Source of the DNA: Acanthamoeba castellanii str. Neff
Lineage: Eukaryota > Discosea > Longamoebia > Acanthamoebidae
Length of the DNA stretch: 28,711 nucleotides
Direction: 5' to 3'
NCBI RefSeq assembly: GCF_000313135.1
Contig: NW_004457401.1
Coordinates: 1 to 28,711, forward strand
Shown here: positions 1-9,603 of the stretch, piece by piece
Numbering within the stretch: position 1 is the stretch's first letter
Layout of the letters: the number at the start of each line of letters is the position of its first letter
Program-made: the position numbers and the translations under genes
The notes under the pieces: model-generated
What the model was told of the DNA's origin: nothing
Seen by the model: the letters and a program-made list of their open reading frames with translations, nothing else
Databases searched by the model: none

Positions 1-3000
1 AAGTCGACGCCGTTGGCCTCGGCCAGGATCTCGGGGGCGCTCCAGTGCACGCTGCCGATCTGCCCGGCGTCGTCGTCGTTCTTGAGGCTGGCCTTGAACT
101 TGGTCAACCCGAAATCGCTCACCTTTGTGCCACCACACGTCAGTATCGTGTGTGCGTGTGTGCGTGTGCGGTGTGTGTGTGTGTGTGTACGGTGGGTGCG
201 TGTGTGTGCGTGTGTTATTGTTCAGCGGGAGCGCACACCTTGACGTTCCATTTGGAGTCGAGGAGCAGGTTCATGGACTTGAGGTCGCGGTGCACGACGC
301 CCGACGAGTGGAGGAAGTGCATGCCCTTGGCCGTCTGGTAGGCCATCTTGGTCTTCAGCACGAACGGAATCTCGGCGATCAGCTCGTTGTGCAGCAGCTG
401 TAACACATCATTGATTGTTGATGGACGCGTGATGGTCAGGTTGGACGCCCCAGCCAAGTGATTGCACACAGCACACGTCAAAAAAGAGGGAGGGCCGTAC
501 GTCAAAGAGGGAGCCGAGAGACATGTACTCCATGACGATGCACAGGTTGGGCGCCTTGGTCGACGCGCCCATGAACAGCACCACGTTGGGATGCCGCAAC
601 GCCGTCATCACCAGCACCTTTGCATTTTTTTGTACCACGTTTTAGAGAAAACTGAAAGAAAAACAGTAATAAATAATAATAATAATAATAATAATTACGA
701 CTAGGGAGGACTAGCATTGGTGGGGGCGGTAGGTACCTCCTCCTTGAAGGAGCGCTCGACGTCCTTGGTGATGTCCTTGGAGATCATCGTCTTGACCGCC
801 ACCTCCGTTCCGCGCCATTTGGCCTTGTACACAACGCCGTACCTGCCAGTGGCGACGGCGTGGTCGTCAGTCCAAGGCCCCTTTGATTGAGGAGTGGTTC
901 GTGCGGCGTGCGTACCCGCCGGCGCCCATCTGTTCGCCGATCTCGAGTTCAGAGTAGTCCATCTCCCACTCGTTGCGCTCCTTGCGCCGCGAGAAAACGC
1001 CCACCAACACGATGATGGCGAAGACAAGGAGCAACAGGAGGCCCACGGGTACGGTGGTGCCCAACACAGCGCCCAGGATCGTGCCTACATTACCACCGCC
1101 ATGTGTCAAACTTCAGCGCATGTGTCATGTGTGCGGTGTGCGCTGCGTGTGCGGTGCGTACCCAACGAGGAATCGGAGGAAGAGGTGAGGGACTGGCAGA
1201 AGGTGCCCTCCCAGCCGTTGTCACACTGGCACTCGCCCGTGGCGACGCAAGTGCCGTGGTCGCTGCAGAAGGTGCCGTTGATGATGCACCCGTAGACCGA
1301 GCTCACATACTCGTCCTCGCACTGGAACTGCAGTTGTTGACAAGCGCAAGCAATCAGAAAAACGTAACTTGATTGATTGTTAGAGTTGTGGTGATCTGCA
1401 CGTACAGATGCGAGGAAGTTGGCGAGCATCGCTTCACCGTAGGCGGCCTGTGTAGGCACGACGGCCCAGCTCCTGCGGTTGTTGGCACACAATCACGATC
1501 GTCAGGGATGAGGGGGAAACTTGTCTCTGCGCACAGCAAAGGGAGTGGTTGGGGCACGTGCCTGGAGGCGCTCGAGTTGGCGGAAGCCGAGGTCTGGGTC
1601 CAGTAGACCCAGTCGGCCAGCGCCTGCGCCTTGAGACAGTTGGCCATCGTGGTCGACCTGTGCCGTTGATGTTGTGCGTTGCATGAGCAAACCAATCACG
1701 CAAGAATAAGCAGCAGCAGCAGAAGCAGACGAAGAGCTGCAATGTACCTGACATACAAGCGATGCACCTGAACGAAAGGCCAACCGCTCGATCCGCCAGC
1801 TGTGTTGGTGCAGTCATACATATTTTCAATACGTGCGTGTTGTGCGTGTGTGTCGTGTGTGCTGCGTATCTTGCCATTATAAAAGCTGACTGGACGTACC
1901 AAGTATGAGATCAGAGGGCAACGTGGAGAGGGTGAAGGCGTTGAGCGCTGCGAGCACGGAGGCGGTGTCGGCCTCGAGGACCTGGGTGGCGCGCTTGCCC
2001 GCCTGGGTCACGAGCTTGCCCACGGTCAGTCCGCGCACCGACAGAATGTCCGGCACGTAGCCCATGCCGAAACTCAGCTGGCTCTTCATCGTGACGCCCA
2101 GCTCGCCGTTGGAGATCACCACCGTGCGGTTGGGCGACTGGGCGAAGACCGGCAGGTCGAGCAGCGTGGCCGAGGCCGCCACCTGCAGTCCGAACTGAGT
2201 GTCGGCCTGGCGCAGGGCCGCGATCCACACCGCGTTGGCCGCGGACTGGGTGTCGCCCACGACCACGATCGGGGTGGCCGCCGGGAGCGTCACGCCGGGA
2301 TTGAGGGCAGCGATGCTCGCGTCGTCCCACATCGTCACCTAATGCGTTGAATAGGGGTTAGTCATGAAAAGTATAGGCATGGACAAGGTCGGAGTTAAAC
2401 CTGGTTAAGGTAGATCTGGGCCAGGAGTGCCAGGTCGAAGTTGAGCGTGACATTGCCGTACAGCGATGGAAGCTGCACACAACAGCGAACAGCGCTGACT
2501 ATTAGCGGCTGGTCCATGCACTATGTAACTAGCGCATAAGAGAGGCGTGAAAACGAACATAGTAGCCGGGAGCGATGGCGGTGGCGGTGAGAGGAATCGA
2601 CAGTAGATCGGGCGCCTGTGCCAGCTCGCTCGCCGTCGGCGAGCTAACCGAGGCCACAAAGTCCACCACACCTGCCACACCGTGGGCCACAACAATTTTG
2701 AGAATGCTGCGGGTGTAGGGAGAGAAAGAATGAATGAATGGAGGTGGTGTACGGATGGCGATGTCGGAAATGGCCGGGTCCGACGACTGGCTGTAGATCT
2801 TGATGTTTGTGGTGGAGCTCGAGTAGTCAGTGGCCCACGACGTGAACACGCCAAAGGCCGGTCCGGTGCCCAGCAGGTAGGCCGTTGGCAGGGCCAGCTC
2901 CCCGTTGCACCGCACCGTGCCGATGGCGTCGACCAGCTTGCTGCGGTAGTCGAATGCGAGCGGCATATAGCCCAGCTCCGACACGGCCGAGATCACCTGG

Positions 3001-4433
3001 TCGTTGAGCTGCGTCCAGGCGATGAAGTTGGTCAGCTCCTGGATGGGCCGACAGTCGGAGCGCGTCGTGTTCTGGAAGAGGCACAGGAAGGTGATGAACG
3101 GCAGCGGCCACGAGTTCTTGCCACCGCCGTTGTAGAGCGGCGTGGCCAGGTTGCCGGCGTCGACCTCGGCCGCAAAGTCCGTCATGGCGCTCTGCACCGT
3201 GTCTGAGTCGGGCTGCACCACGGTCCCGTAGCGGTTCTTCATCGCGGCGTACTTCATGTTGAGCGGCAGCACGTCCTCGAGCCAATAGTAGGTCATGCTG
3301 TAGGGCACCTGCTGCACAAAGGTCAGGCGGAACGGGTTGTTGGTGGAGTAGTTGCTGCCGGCCAGGGCCGGGATTTGCTCGAGCAGGTTGCCGGCCGCGG
3401 CCAGCTGGTACTGGAACTCGGAGCTGAAGTTGGACAGGGCCGCCTTGAGGAATGCCACCGTGCCTGGCGTCTGCCCGGGGTACCTGATAGCGTGTGCGGT
3501 GGGCGTGTGTGCGTGCGTGCGTGCGTCGTGAGAACCCAAGCACGCGGAATGTGTGACGAATGAAAGAGAGCTGTGTACCAGGTGAGGTGAATGGGGGCGT
3601 CGGGCATGGTGACGCCAGTGTTGAGCTGGACGAGCGCCGCGTGATTCCATCGCGTGATGTTGCCGCACCAGATCAACGCCAGCGTCTCCCCGTCCAAGAT
3701 CTGCGCCGACACACGCACACGCATATGTTAAGAACGCACAACACTCGGTTGCGCGGCAGTCGGAGGGGAATGAAGGAGGTACCAGCTGAGTGTCGTTGAG
3801 CTCGGGCAGGTTGTAGACCATGACCATGGCCGAGCCCATGAGCGGGAGGCCATAGTAGCCCTGGTCGATCATGGCGTCGGTGAGCTGCGAGTCGATCATG
3901 ATGAAGTCGACGAGGCCGGCGGTGTAGTCGGCCATGGACTGGAGCACGGCCTTGCCCACCCAGTTGATGCTCACCGAGTCGCGAGAGTAGGGATACTCGG
4001 CCGCCATCTTCTGCCAGAACAGGTTGGCGCTCGTGCCCCCCTCGCCATAGATCGTAGTCGCCCCTGTCCAATTACTTCGATTGAGCAAAAATGCCGAGCT
4101 TCGCGATCTCTCATTGATTGTAAATTATTGGTGCAATCAAGATTGTGTGGCAGAATTAAGCGAATTAGGGTTCATTAGATCGATCTCTTCTCAGCTTGGG
4201 ACACTACATAATCAAGTCCACAGCTTTAATCTCGCAGATCTGGTATTGGTTTTTTCCACACATTCCGGAACGCGTTCTGGGAACAAGTACGAAAAAGCGG
4301 GCGTACCGAGAGATGAAGACGGAGCTAGGGCGAGCAGCAGCAAGAGTACCGCGACCGCCGCGGCCAGTGCGCGAGTGATGGTACAGAAGGCCGCAAGCGG
4401 ACGGACCGTGTCCGATCCAGTATGCGCGGCCAT
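1..4433 (-). CDS. Receptor-type protein kinase with two PstS-like ectodomains, EGF module and TM segment (3' end beyond window)
   Basis: Fifteen exons by phase matching: 4433-4307, 4063-3783, 3700-3579, 3483-2559, 2472-2401, 2338-1900, 1799-1748, 1657-1562, 1472-1406, 1327-1162, 1084-916, 842-737, 617-501, 397-239 and 122-1. They encode about 1006 residues before the edge. Residues 1-41 look like a signal peptide with a Leu/Ala core. Two phosphate-binding-protein (PstS)-like domains follow, about 43-430 and 435-727; the first has GEGGTSANLFWQ, a DSQLTD motif and GETLALIWCGNITRWN. Next come a Cys-rich EGF-like module (about 728-783) and a TM helix (about 785-812) followed by RRKER. The TKL-like kinase domain has GAGGYG near 836-841, Lys856, HRDLK near 949-953 and DFG near 969-971. 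The likely role is a plasma-membrane sensor signalling by phosphorylation; the ligand is unknown. The start was chosen for the signal peptide. Odd points are a probable GC-AG intron (1561-1473) and an intron-like insert near 2707-2752 that was kept as coding. Confidence 0.88.
664..698. repeat. (AAT)n microsatellite inside a receptor-kinase intron
   Basis: About ten AAT units lie in the intron between kinase exons 842-737 and 617-501. The tract is AT-rich against GC-rich exons and is likely neutral intron filler. Confidence 0.9.
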
Positions 4434-6052
4434 GATGAGGTTGTGTTGGTAGAGCGGTGGAGAGTGAAGGAGTAAAAAGAAGGACTGCCGTGGAGCTTGC
4501 ATCGAGCCGGGAGTTCAAGATCGGGAAGGTGAACATTGACGAGGTGCTACAGTGACTGTGAGGCCGACCCATGTGTGCGGTAGAGCGGGGTCAAACGGTT
4601 AGGGCCGGCCAATGGCTGCAGTCGCCGGCCTGGGCTTCGTTTGTAACCATTCCTGGGAGTTGCACACCATGCCGATCCACAGTTATGGTGCGCTGATACC
4701 CCAGCTCACAAGTCCACGACCTACTTTTGGACGGCCAATGCGCAACCAGCGGAGAATCGGCACGAACCAGACCGCGAATCAGACAACTCCCACTAAAATG
4801 AACTGGCAAATGTTCTGCCCAGATCACCCTCAAAACATGCCTGCAGCCATGTGACTGGCGCGTTTGGTGCAGCGGTGTTACGGACGTCCGGATACCTGGC
4901 TTTCCCACCACTACAGATGTACGCGCGGTCATTTAGCGCATGTTCGACTTCTGGATTAGACAATCAATGCGGACTTGGAAGCCGATATAAAGCCCCAACC
5001 AGTCGAGGAGAACCCAAGCAGCGAGACCAGCTGCGCCTGAGTGCACAGGCACAGTTGTGACCTGCTTGTAGCCCGCCTCCGACAGGTGCCGTGTTTGAGT
5101 GGTTGAGTCATGCGTGCCAGCAGGGGTCCCGGTTTTGCTTCTCCCGAATGCCGCAGTGACGCACGCAGGGGAAGGCGAAATGGCGGGACTGCGAGCAAGC
5201 TGGCGGCGCCAACCGCGGAAGATAACCACCAGGTACATTTGGTAGGCACACACCGGGCACCGCCGCCGACGTCATCGCCAACGCTTGTCCGCCGAAAACG
5301 CCCCGCGGGCCCAAAGCACCAGGGTAGTTGAGCGGCGCAATGCATCATCGCCACTGTCGCCCTGCAAGGTGCCTTAGGGCCGTGTTGCGGAATGTATATT
5401 TTGTGAGCCCGTCACGCGTGTACTGTTTGGCGACTGCTTGCGCTTCTTTCCAGTGCGGCCCATTTGCCAGGGAAGGAAGCTTGGACTGTGTGCTCAGACA
5501 TGTTGCTTTCGTGCCCACTTGCTAGTTGAGCGCCATGAGCCCTCTTTTCCGAATATTACCGTGGACCGCGCGGCCCTGACAGTCCAACAGCGTGACGTTT
5601 GGTGCGCCTTCCACCACGCTCGACGTAGGGTATAGGGAGGGGGCCGCATTGCCCGCGCTAGCGAGCTGGTCTGCACTTTCGTTCCTTCGCGCCACTTTTT
5701 GAAGTCTCCCGTTAGTTGGGTGCGGAGGGCGCCAGTCCACTGGCAGGCAGCTGGCCTGGTGCTTAAGCACGGCGGAGTGATAGGCCCCTTTGGCCTTTTT
5801 CGGGGCGTATGTGTTTCCCTCGAAGTTCAACCAACAGACGTGGAAATGCAAAAAGAAACAACATTTTCTGCTCCGATCCACGAAAATCGAACTTTCGCAA
5901 GCAACACGCAGGACCAACCGGTAACGAATGTTCGGGTCGACAATTGGGTCCTACCACCAATCAGAGGCGTCGCTCCCCTTTCTGTTTTTCTGGCTGTAGG
6001 ACAACCAGTTTGAGACTTTTGATTTTCGGTATACTCCAATACTTCATCAACA
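4434..6052. other. Divergent intergenic spacer, 1.6 kb, no convincing intact gene
   Basis: This spacer separates the starts of the receptor kinase (-) and the aminotransferase (+). Short ORFs occur in all frames, but none has a recognisable full-length product or consistent splice structure. A TATAAAG lies at 4986-4992 on the + strand without a convincing downstream ORF. The minus strand at 5522-5917 holds an open frame with weak RNase H-like features, listed separately. The last few hundred bases must contain the promoter of the aminotransferase. Base composition is more even than in the flanking exons, and long GT-rich tracts are absent, so it does not look like one large intron. Confidence 0.5.
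5522..5917 (-). pseudogene. Possible retroelement RNase H C-terminal relic
   Basis: A 131-codon open frame on the minus strand contains, at about 5698-5648, the stretch KVARRNESADQLASAGNAA. It is preceded by a PPHPTNG-like segment. This spacing of Asn-Glu, Ala-Asp-x-Leu-Ala and Gly resembles the C-terminal end of RNase H domains in non-LTR retrotransposons (family knowledge). The frame is lost upstream and I see no reverse transcriptase motif nearby, so at most a 3' fragment remains. A chance ORF in GC-rich DNA is the main alternative. Confidence 0.25.
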
Positions 6053-7052
6053 ATGCGCAGAATCAGCCAACAAGTTGCCGGGGCCAGCACGGTCGCCACC
6101 GGCCAGCGCACCGCCAGCCTCGCCCTGCGCCTCACCGCCGCCCAGCATGGTGCCACCATCTTTTTACTTTCTTTACTTCTTTCTTTGTAATACCTAATTC
6201 AATTCTGTTTTTTTCACCTCTCAATCTTTATCTTTATGGAATAAAGTCCCGTAGTAGCTAATAAAGTTAATAAACTTGTAAATCGAGCGAGTCAACTCAC
6301 CCCCAAACCTTTGGGCGCACAGTGCGCCTGCTATCGAGCCCACCCTCCACGCCCATGCCGGCCTTCCCCGGCGAGGCCACCGAGCCCACCATCAAGACCG
6401 AGGTGCCCGGCCCCGCCTCCAAGGCCGCCAGGGCCGCCATGGAGCAGTTCCAGGTACGTACCGCCACCGCTCTCCACTCATGAGGCCTGCGCTCACCAGT
6501 GGGCGCGTGCGGTTGTTTTTAATTGTTTTTTTTTACTTTTAAATGCAGGACGTGCGCACGGGCCATTTCTTCGCGGACTACGGCAAGTCGCTGGGTAACT
6601 ACGTCGTCGACGCCGACGGCAACGTCCTCCTCGACGTCTTCTCCCAGATCGCTTCCCTCGCCGTCGGTACCCGCCGCATCTTTTTTTTGTTTGTTTGTTT
6701 GTTTGTTTGTTTGTTTGTTTTGCGTGTGTGCGGCGTGTGTGTGTGCGATCGCGTGTTGTGTGTCGTGTCGTGCTGATTGGTTTTGTGGGCGCCCAGGGTA
6801 CAACAACCCGGTGCTGCTCAAGGCCGCGACTTCGCCCGAGTGGGGTCGGTTCCTGGTCAACAGGCCGGCGCTGGGGATCATGCCGCCCGCCGACTGGGGC
6901 AACACCCTCCACGACACCTTCATGTCCGTCGCCCCCAAGGGCCTGCACCAGGTCTTCACCGCCATGTGCGGCTCCTGCGCCAACGAGTGCGCCTACAAGG
7001 CCGTCTTCATGAACTACATGCACAAGGCACGCGTCGTGCGTGTCATGTCATC

Positions 7053-7108
<56 letters not shown>

Positions 7109-8517
7109 TGTGGTGTGTGTGGTGTGGTGTGGTGTGCGATTGCTAACCTTACGGGAGGGTGGTGGAGTAGAAGCGCGGTGGCCGGGCCTTTAACGAGGAG
7201 GAGCTGAACTCGTCGATGCAGAACCTGCCGCCCGGCAGCCCCGAGCTGTCGATCCTCTCCTTCCAGGGCGGCTTCCACGGTCGTCTCTTCGGCTCTCTCA
7301 CCACCACCTGCTCCAAGCCCATCCACAAGGTACATCATACCTTGTGCCACCGCACACGTGTGCGCACACATGGCACACACGGCACTCACCGCACGCCCGC
7401 ATTCCTTTGCAGGTCGACATTCCGGCCTTCGATTGGCCCAAGGCGCCCTTCCCCAAGATCAAGTACCCGCTCGACAAGTACGAGGCCGAGAACCGGAAGG
7501 AGGAGGACCGCTGCCTCGAGGAGGTACATTTAATCATAATTATCATAATACTAATAATAATAATAATTGTTGTTGTTTTTGATATTTATTATATTTGTTT
7601 TTTTGGCAATCATTTTTTGCTAATTTTTGGTGCGACTGGCAGGTGAGGCGTGTGATCAAGACGCACAAGGTGCCGGTGGCGGGTCTCATCGTGGAGCCCA
7701 TCCAGGCCGAGGGTGGCGACAACTGGGCGTCGCCCTACTTCTTCCAGGGTCTCCGCAACATCACCAAGGAGAACGACGTCGCCTTCATCGTCGATGAGGT
7801 CCAGACCGGCGTGTGCGCCACCGGCAAGTTCTGGGCTCACGAGCACTGGTACGACCGTGTGTGTGTGTGTGTGTGTGTGTGTGGCGCGTGTCGTGTTGCT
7901 CACGTCTTGTCACGTTTGTCGCCGCAGGAATCTGTCGTCGCCTCCCGACATTGTGACATTCTCGAAGAAGATGCAGGCGGCGGGCTATTTCCACAACATC
8001 CAGTACCGGCCGTCGGAGGGCTACCGCAACTTCAACACATGGATGGGCGACCCCGTGCGCGTGCTGCTCATGAAGAGCATCCTGGGCGAGATCCGGGACC
8101 AGCACCTGCTCGAGAACGTGCAGATCACGGGCAAGTACCTCAAGGAGGGCCTCCTCGAGCTGCAGGACAAGCACGCGGCCCTGCTCTCCAACGTGCGCGG
8201 CCTGGGCACCTTCCTCGCCTTCGATCTCCCCACTGCCCAGAGCAGAGACCAGCTCATCCACACCCTCAGACAGAAGGGTACGTGTGTCGTGTGTCGTGTG
8301 TCGTGTGTCGTGTGTCGTGTGTCGTGTGCCGTGTGCCGTGTGTCGTGTGCCGTGTGCTGACCGCAACGTTGGGTACTTTGGCGTACTAGGAGTGGAGTCG
8401 GGTGGTAGCGGTACGGCCTCGGTGCGTCTGAGGCCGCAGCTGGTCTTCGGCCCGCGTCACGCCCACCAGTTCCTCTCCATCCTGGACGACGCCCTCAAAG
8501 TCCACCCCAAGCAGTAA
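6053..8517 (+). CDS. gabT: 4-aminobutyrate aminotransferase (GABA transaminase), mitochondrial
   Basis: Transfers the amino group of GABA to 2-oxoglutarate, giving succinate semialdehyde and glutamate; PLP enzyme of the GABA shunt. Nine exons: 6053-6149, 6323-6453, 6549-6666, 6797-about 7032, 7171-7329, 7413-7523, 7643-7848, 7928-8277 and 8390-8517, about 511 aa, normal for the eukaryotic family. The first exon encodes an Arg/Ser/Ala-rich, acid-free leader ([10 protein letters not shown]...), a typical mitochondrial presequence, which decides the start. CGSC in exon 4 matches the Cys-x-x-Cys that binds an intersubunit [2Fe-2S] cluster in pig [13 protein letters not shown] carries the PLP-nitrogen Asp. 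FSKKM in exon 8 carries the Schiff-base Lys (by alignment the second Lys, about 367). The exon 4 end is ambiguous: a GT donor after 7032 or a GC donor after 7026; both keep the frame. Confidence 0.95.
6681..6720. repeat. (GTTT)n microsatellite in gabT intron 3
   Basis: A T-tract is followed by about eight GTTT units inside the intron 6667-6796. It lies just after the donor side and is not coding. Confidence 0.9.
7054..7107. repeat. (TG)27 dinucleotide repeat in gabT intron 4
   Basis: An uninterrupted TG tract of about 54 nt is followed by degenerate TGG/TGTG sequence. It fills most of the intron between exons 4 and 5. It is the longest pure dinucleotide run in the window and likely length-polymorphic. 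Confidence 0.95.
7857..7883. repeat. (GT)n repeat in gabT intron 7
   Basis: About 13 GT units lie inside the 79-nt intron 7849-7927, starting a few bases after the GTACGA donor. Confidence 0.9.
8281..8358. repeat. Heptamer (CGTGTGT)n tandem array in gabT intron 8
   Basis: About eleven copies of a 7-nt unit (CGTGTGT with T/C variants near the 3' end) begin immediately after the GTACGT donor and fill most of the intron 8278-8389. Related GTGTCG-rich sequence recurs in introns of other genes in the window. Confidence 0.9.
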
Positions 8518-8589
8518 GCCGGAGCAGTGGCTCTACCACGTGCAGGCCCACTTACTTTGGTTATTACAAAAGAGAAGAAAAACACTTAA

Positions 8590-9174
8590 CGTTGGTGTGT
8601 TTGCCTTCCGACGTGTTGTTCCTCGTGCGGCAGCGGGCGAACGAAGGGCATCAGCAGCGCGTAGTCCCCAGCCAGCACACGCCCCACACGTCGCGCCAGT
8701 GCGCGCGCTCGACTCTTCGGTCTCACATGGGGCGGTCCACCACCCCGTCGCGTCGATGTGGATGCGTCGCCGCAGGGGAGTGGGCATGCGCAGCACACTG
8801 GCGAGGACCAACGGCAGGAGGAGTCGTTCCACTCGTACACGCCGCTGCCGTGCACCACCCGTTCAGCCCCCTCGGCTTCTTTCTCGTCCTCCTCCGCTGA
8901 ACGAGCACAGTCGTCGAAGGCGCGGGCAAGCGCGTCTGCACCAGGCATCCAGTACACTGCTCCAAGGTGGTCACAATCCCAAACACGCAAGGTGACCATG
9001 GAGGCCTGCAAAGGCCGCATGCACTCGTATATCTGGCCGTCACCCCCGCTCGTTGTCTACGATCTTAGAAGTGTGCTTGAGCTTGACGGCCGACGGGGTC
9101 GCCGTGCTTTCGCACGACCCAGACGTTGGACCTGCCACCGCTGATCCTGAGCTCCTCGTGGCATTGGAGGCCTT
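8590..9174 (-). pseudogene. Decayed or mis-framed coding-like sequence
   Basis: On the minus strand three protein-like segments sit in successive different frames. About 9174-9100 reads as a segment with EELRISGGRSNVWVVRKHG; about 9100-9050 reads VKLKHTSKIVDNERG; about 9047-8590 has a long open frame with VWDCDHLGAVYWMPG and an acidic stretch. No splice signals of suitable length reconnect the frames, and single-base shifts would. I do not recognise the family. It could be the 3' remainder of the small gene at 9175-9426, an unrelated pseudogene, or a gene broken by sequencing errors. The rest of 8518-9174 holds only the gabT 3' UTR. Confidence 0.3.
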
Positions 9175-9426
9175 CTAGGGACCCGCCGCGGCGATCACGT
9201 CTTGAATGGTGGCCGTGGGGGCAAGCCGTCCTTGTCGCAGTTGCGTCAGGCCAACGTTGACAAGCTCGCTGGTGAGTTTCTGAATGATTTGCTCGATGTC
9301 GGGCCGCACTGCGGAGAGGGGGAGGAGAGTTAATGTGCGGTGGGGGAGGCCACATTGCAACATACTGCTGAGTGCGGATAAGCTGTGATGCAGCATGTTC
9401 GCTATGGCCATCGCCTGGTCTGCCAT
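9175..9426 (-). CDS. Small two-exon protein of unknown function (about 68 aa)
   Basis: Exons 9426-9354 and 9308-9175 are joined by a 45-nt GT-AG intron with matching phase, giving about 68 residues. The protein starts MADQAMAIANML and ends TIQDVIAAAGP before TAG at 9177-9175. The predicted product is mostly helical, with repeated Leu/Gln positions, and has no signal peptide or TM segment. Its start lies 177 nt downstream of the sedolisin stop on the same strand. Its stop abuts coding-like sequence in another frame (8590-9174), so this may be the 5' part of a longer gene broken by a frameshift. I do not recognise the family. Confidence 0.4.
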   Translation of the reverse strand: MADQAMAIANMLHHSLSALSSMLQCGLPHRTLTLLPLSAVRPDIEQIIQKLTSELVNVGLTQLRQGRLAPTATIQDVIAAAGP

Positions 9427-9518
9427 GCTGCCGTTGTGAATTTTTTGGCAAAAGAAAAAGTACCGTGTCATGTGCGGTGGTATGTGGTGTGTGTCGTGCC
9501 TGTCTGGCGGTACGCGAA

Positions 9519-9564
9519 AATTCTATTTCTTTTGTTTACAAAAAGGAAAAAGCGAAATAGAATT
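9519..9564. repeat. Perfect 11-bp inverted repeat (hairpin) in the sedolisin 3' flank
   Basis: AATTCTATTTC at 9519-9529 is the exact reverse complement of GAAATAGAATT at 9554-9564, with a 24-nt A/T-rich loop. It lies 40-85 nt past the sedolisin stop in the transcribed direction, so it may act in 3'-end formation. The AT-rich composition contrasts with the surroundings. Confidence 0.7.
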
Positions 9565-9603
9565 ACAACTGTGGGAGAAGAAGGTTGGTGACGTGGTTGG
9601 ACT

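Noticed and set aside
2405..2854. 149-residue minus-strand ORF overlapping the receptor kinase
   Set aside because: It runs in a shifted frame of exons that match the PstS-like fold in the other frame, and it has no recognisable product.
4986..4992. TATAAAG as promoter of a gene in the 1.6-kb spacer
   Set aside because: No spliced or unspliced ORF with coding character lies downstream before the gabT start more than 1 kb away.
6493..7389. Minus-strand ORFs opposite gabT exons 3-5
   Set aside because: They read through intron (GTTT)n and (TG)n tracts as Lys-Gln-Thr-Asn or His-Thr runs. The sense strand encodes a clear aminotransferase.
8281..8358. CRISPR-like array
   Set aside because: The 7-nt units are contiguous without spacers and lie inside a eukaryotic intron, so this is simple tandem repetition.
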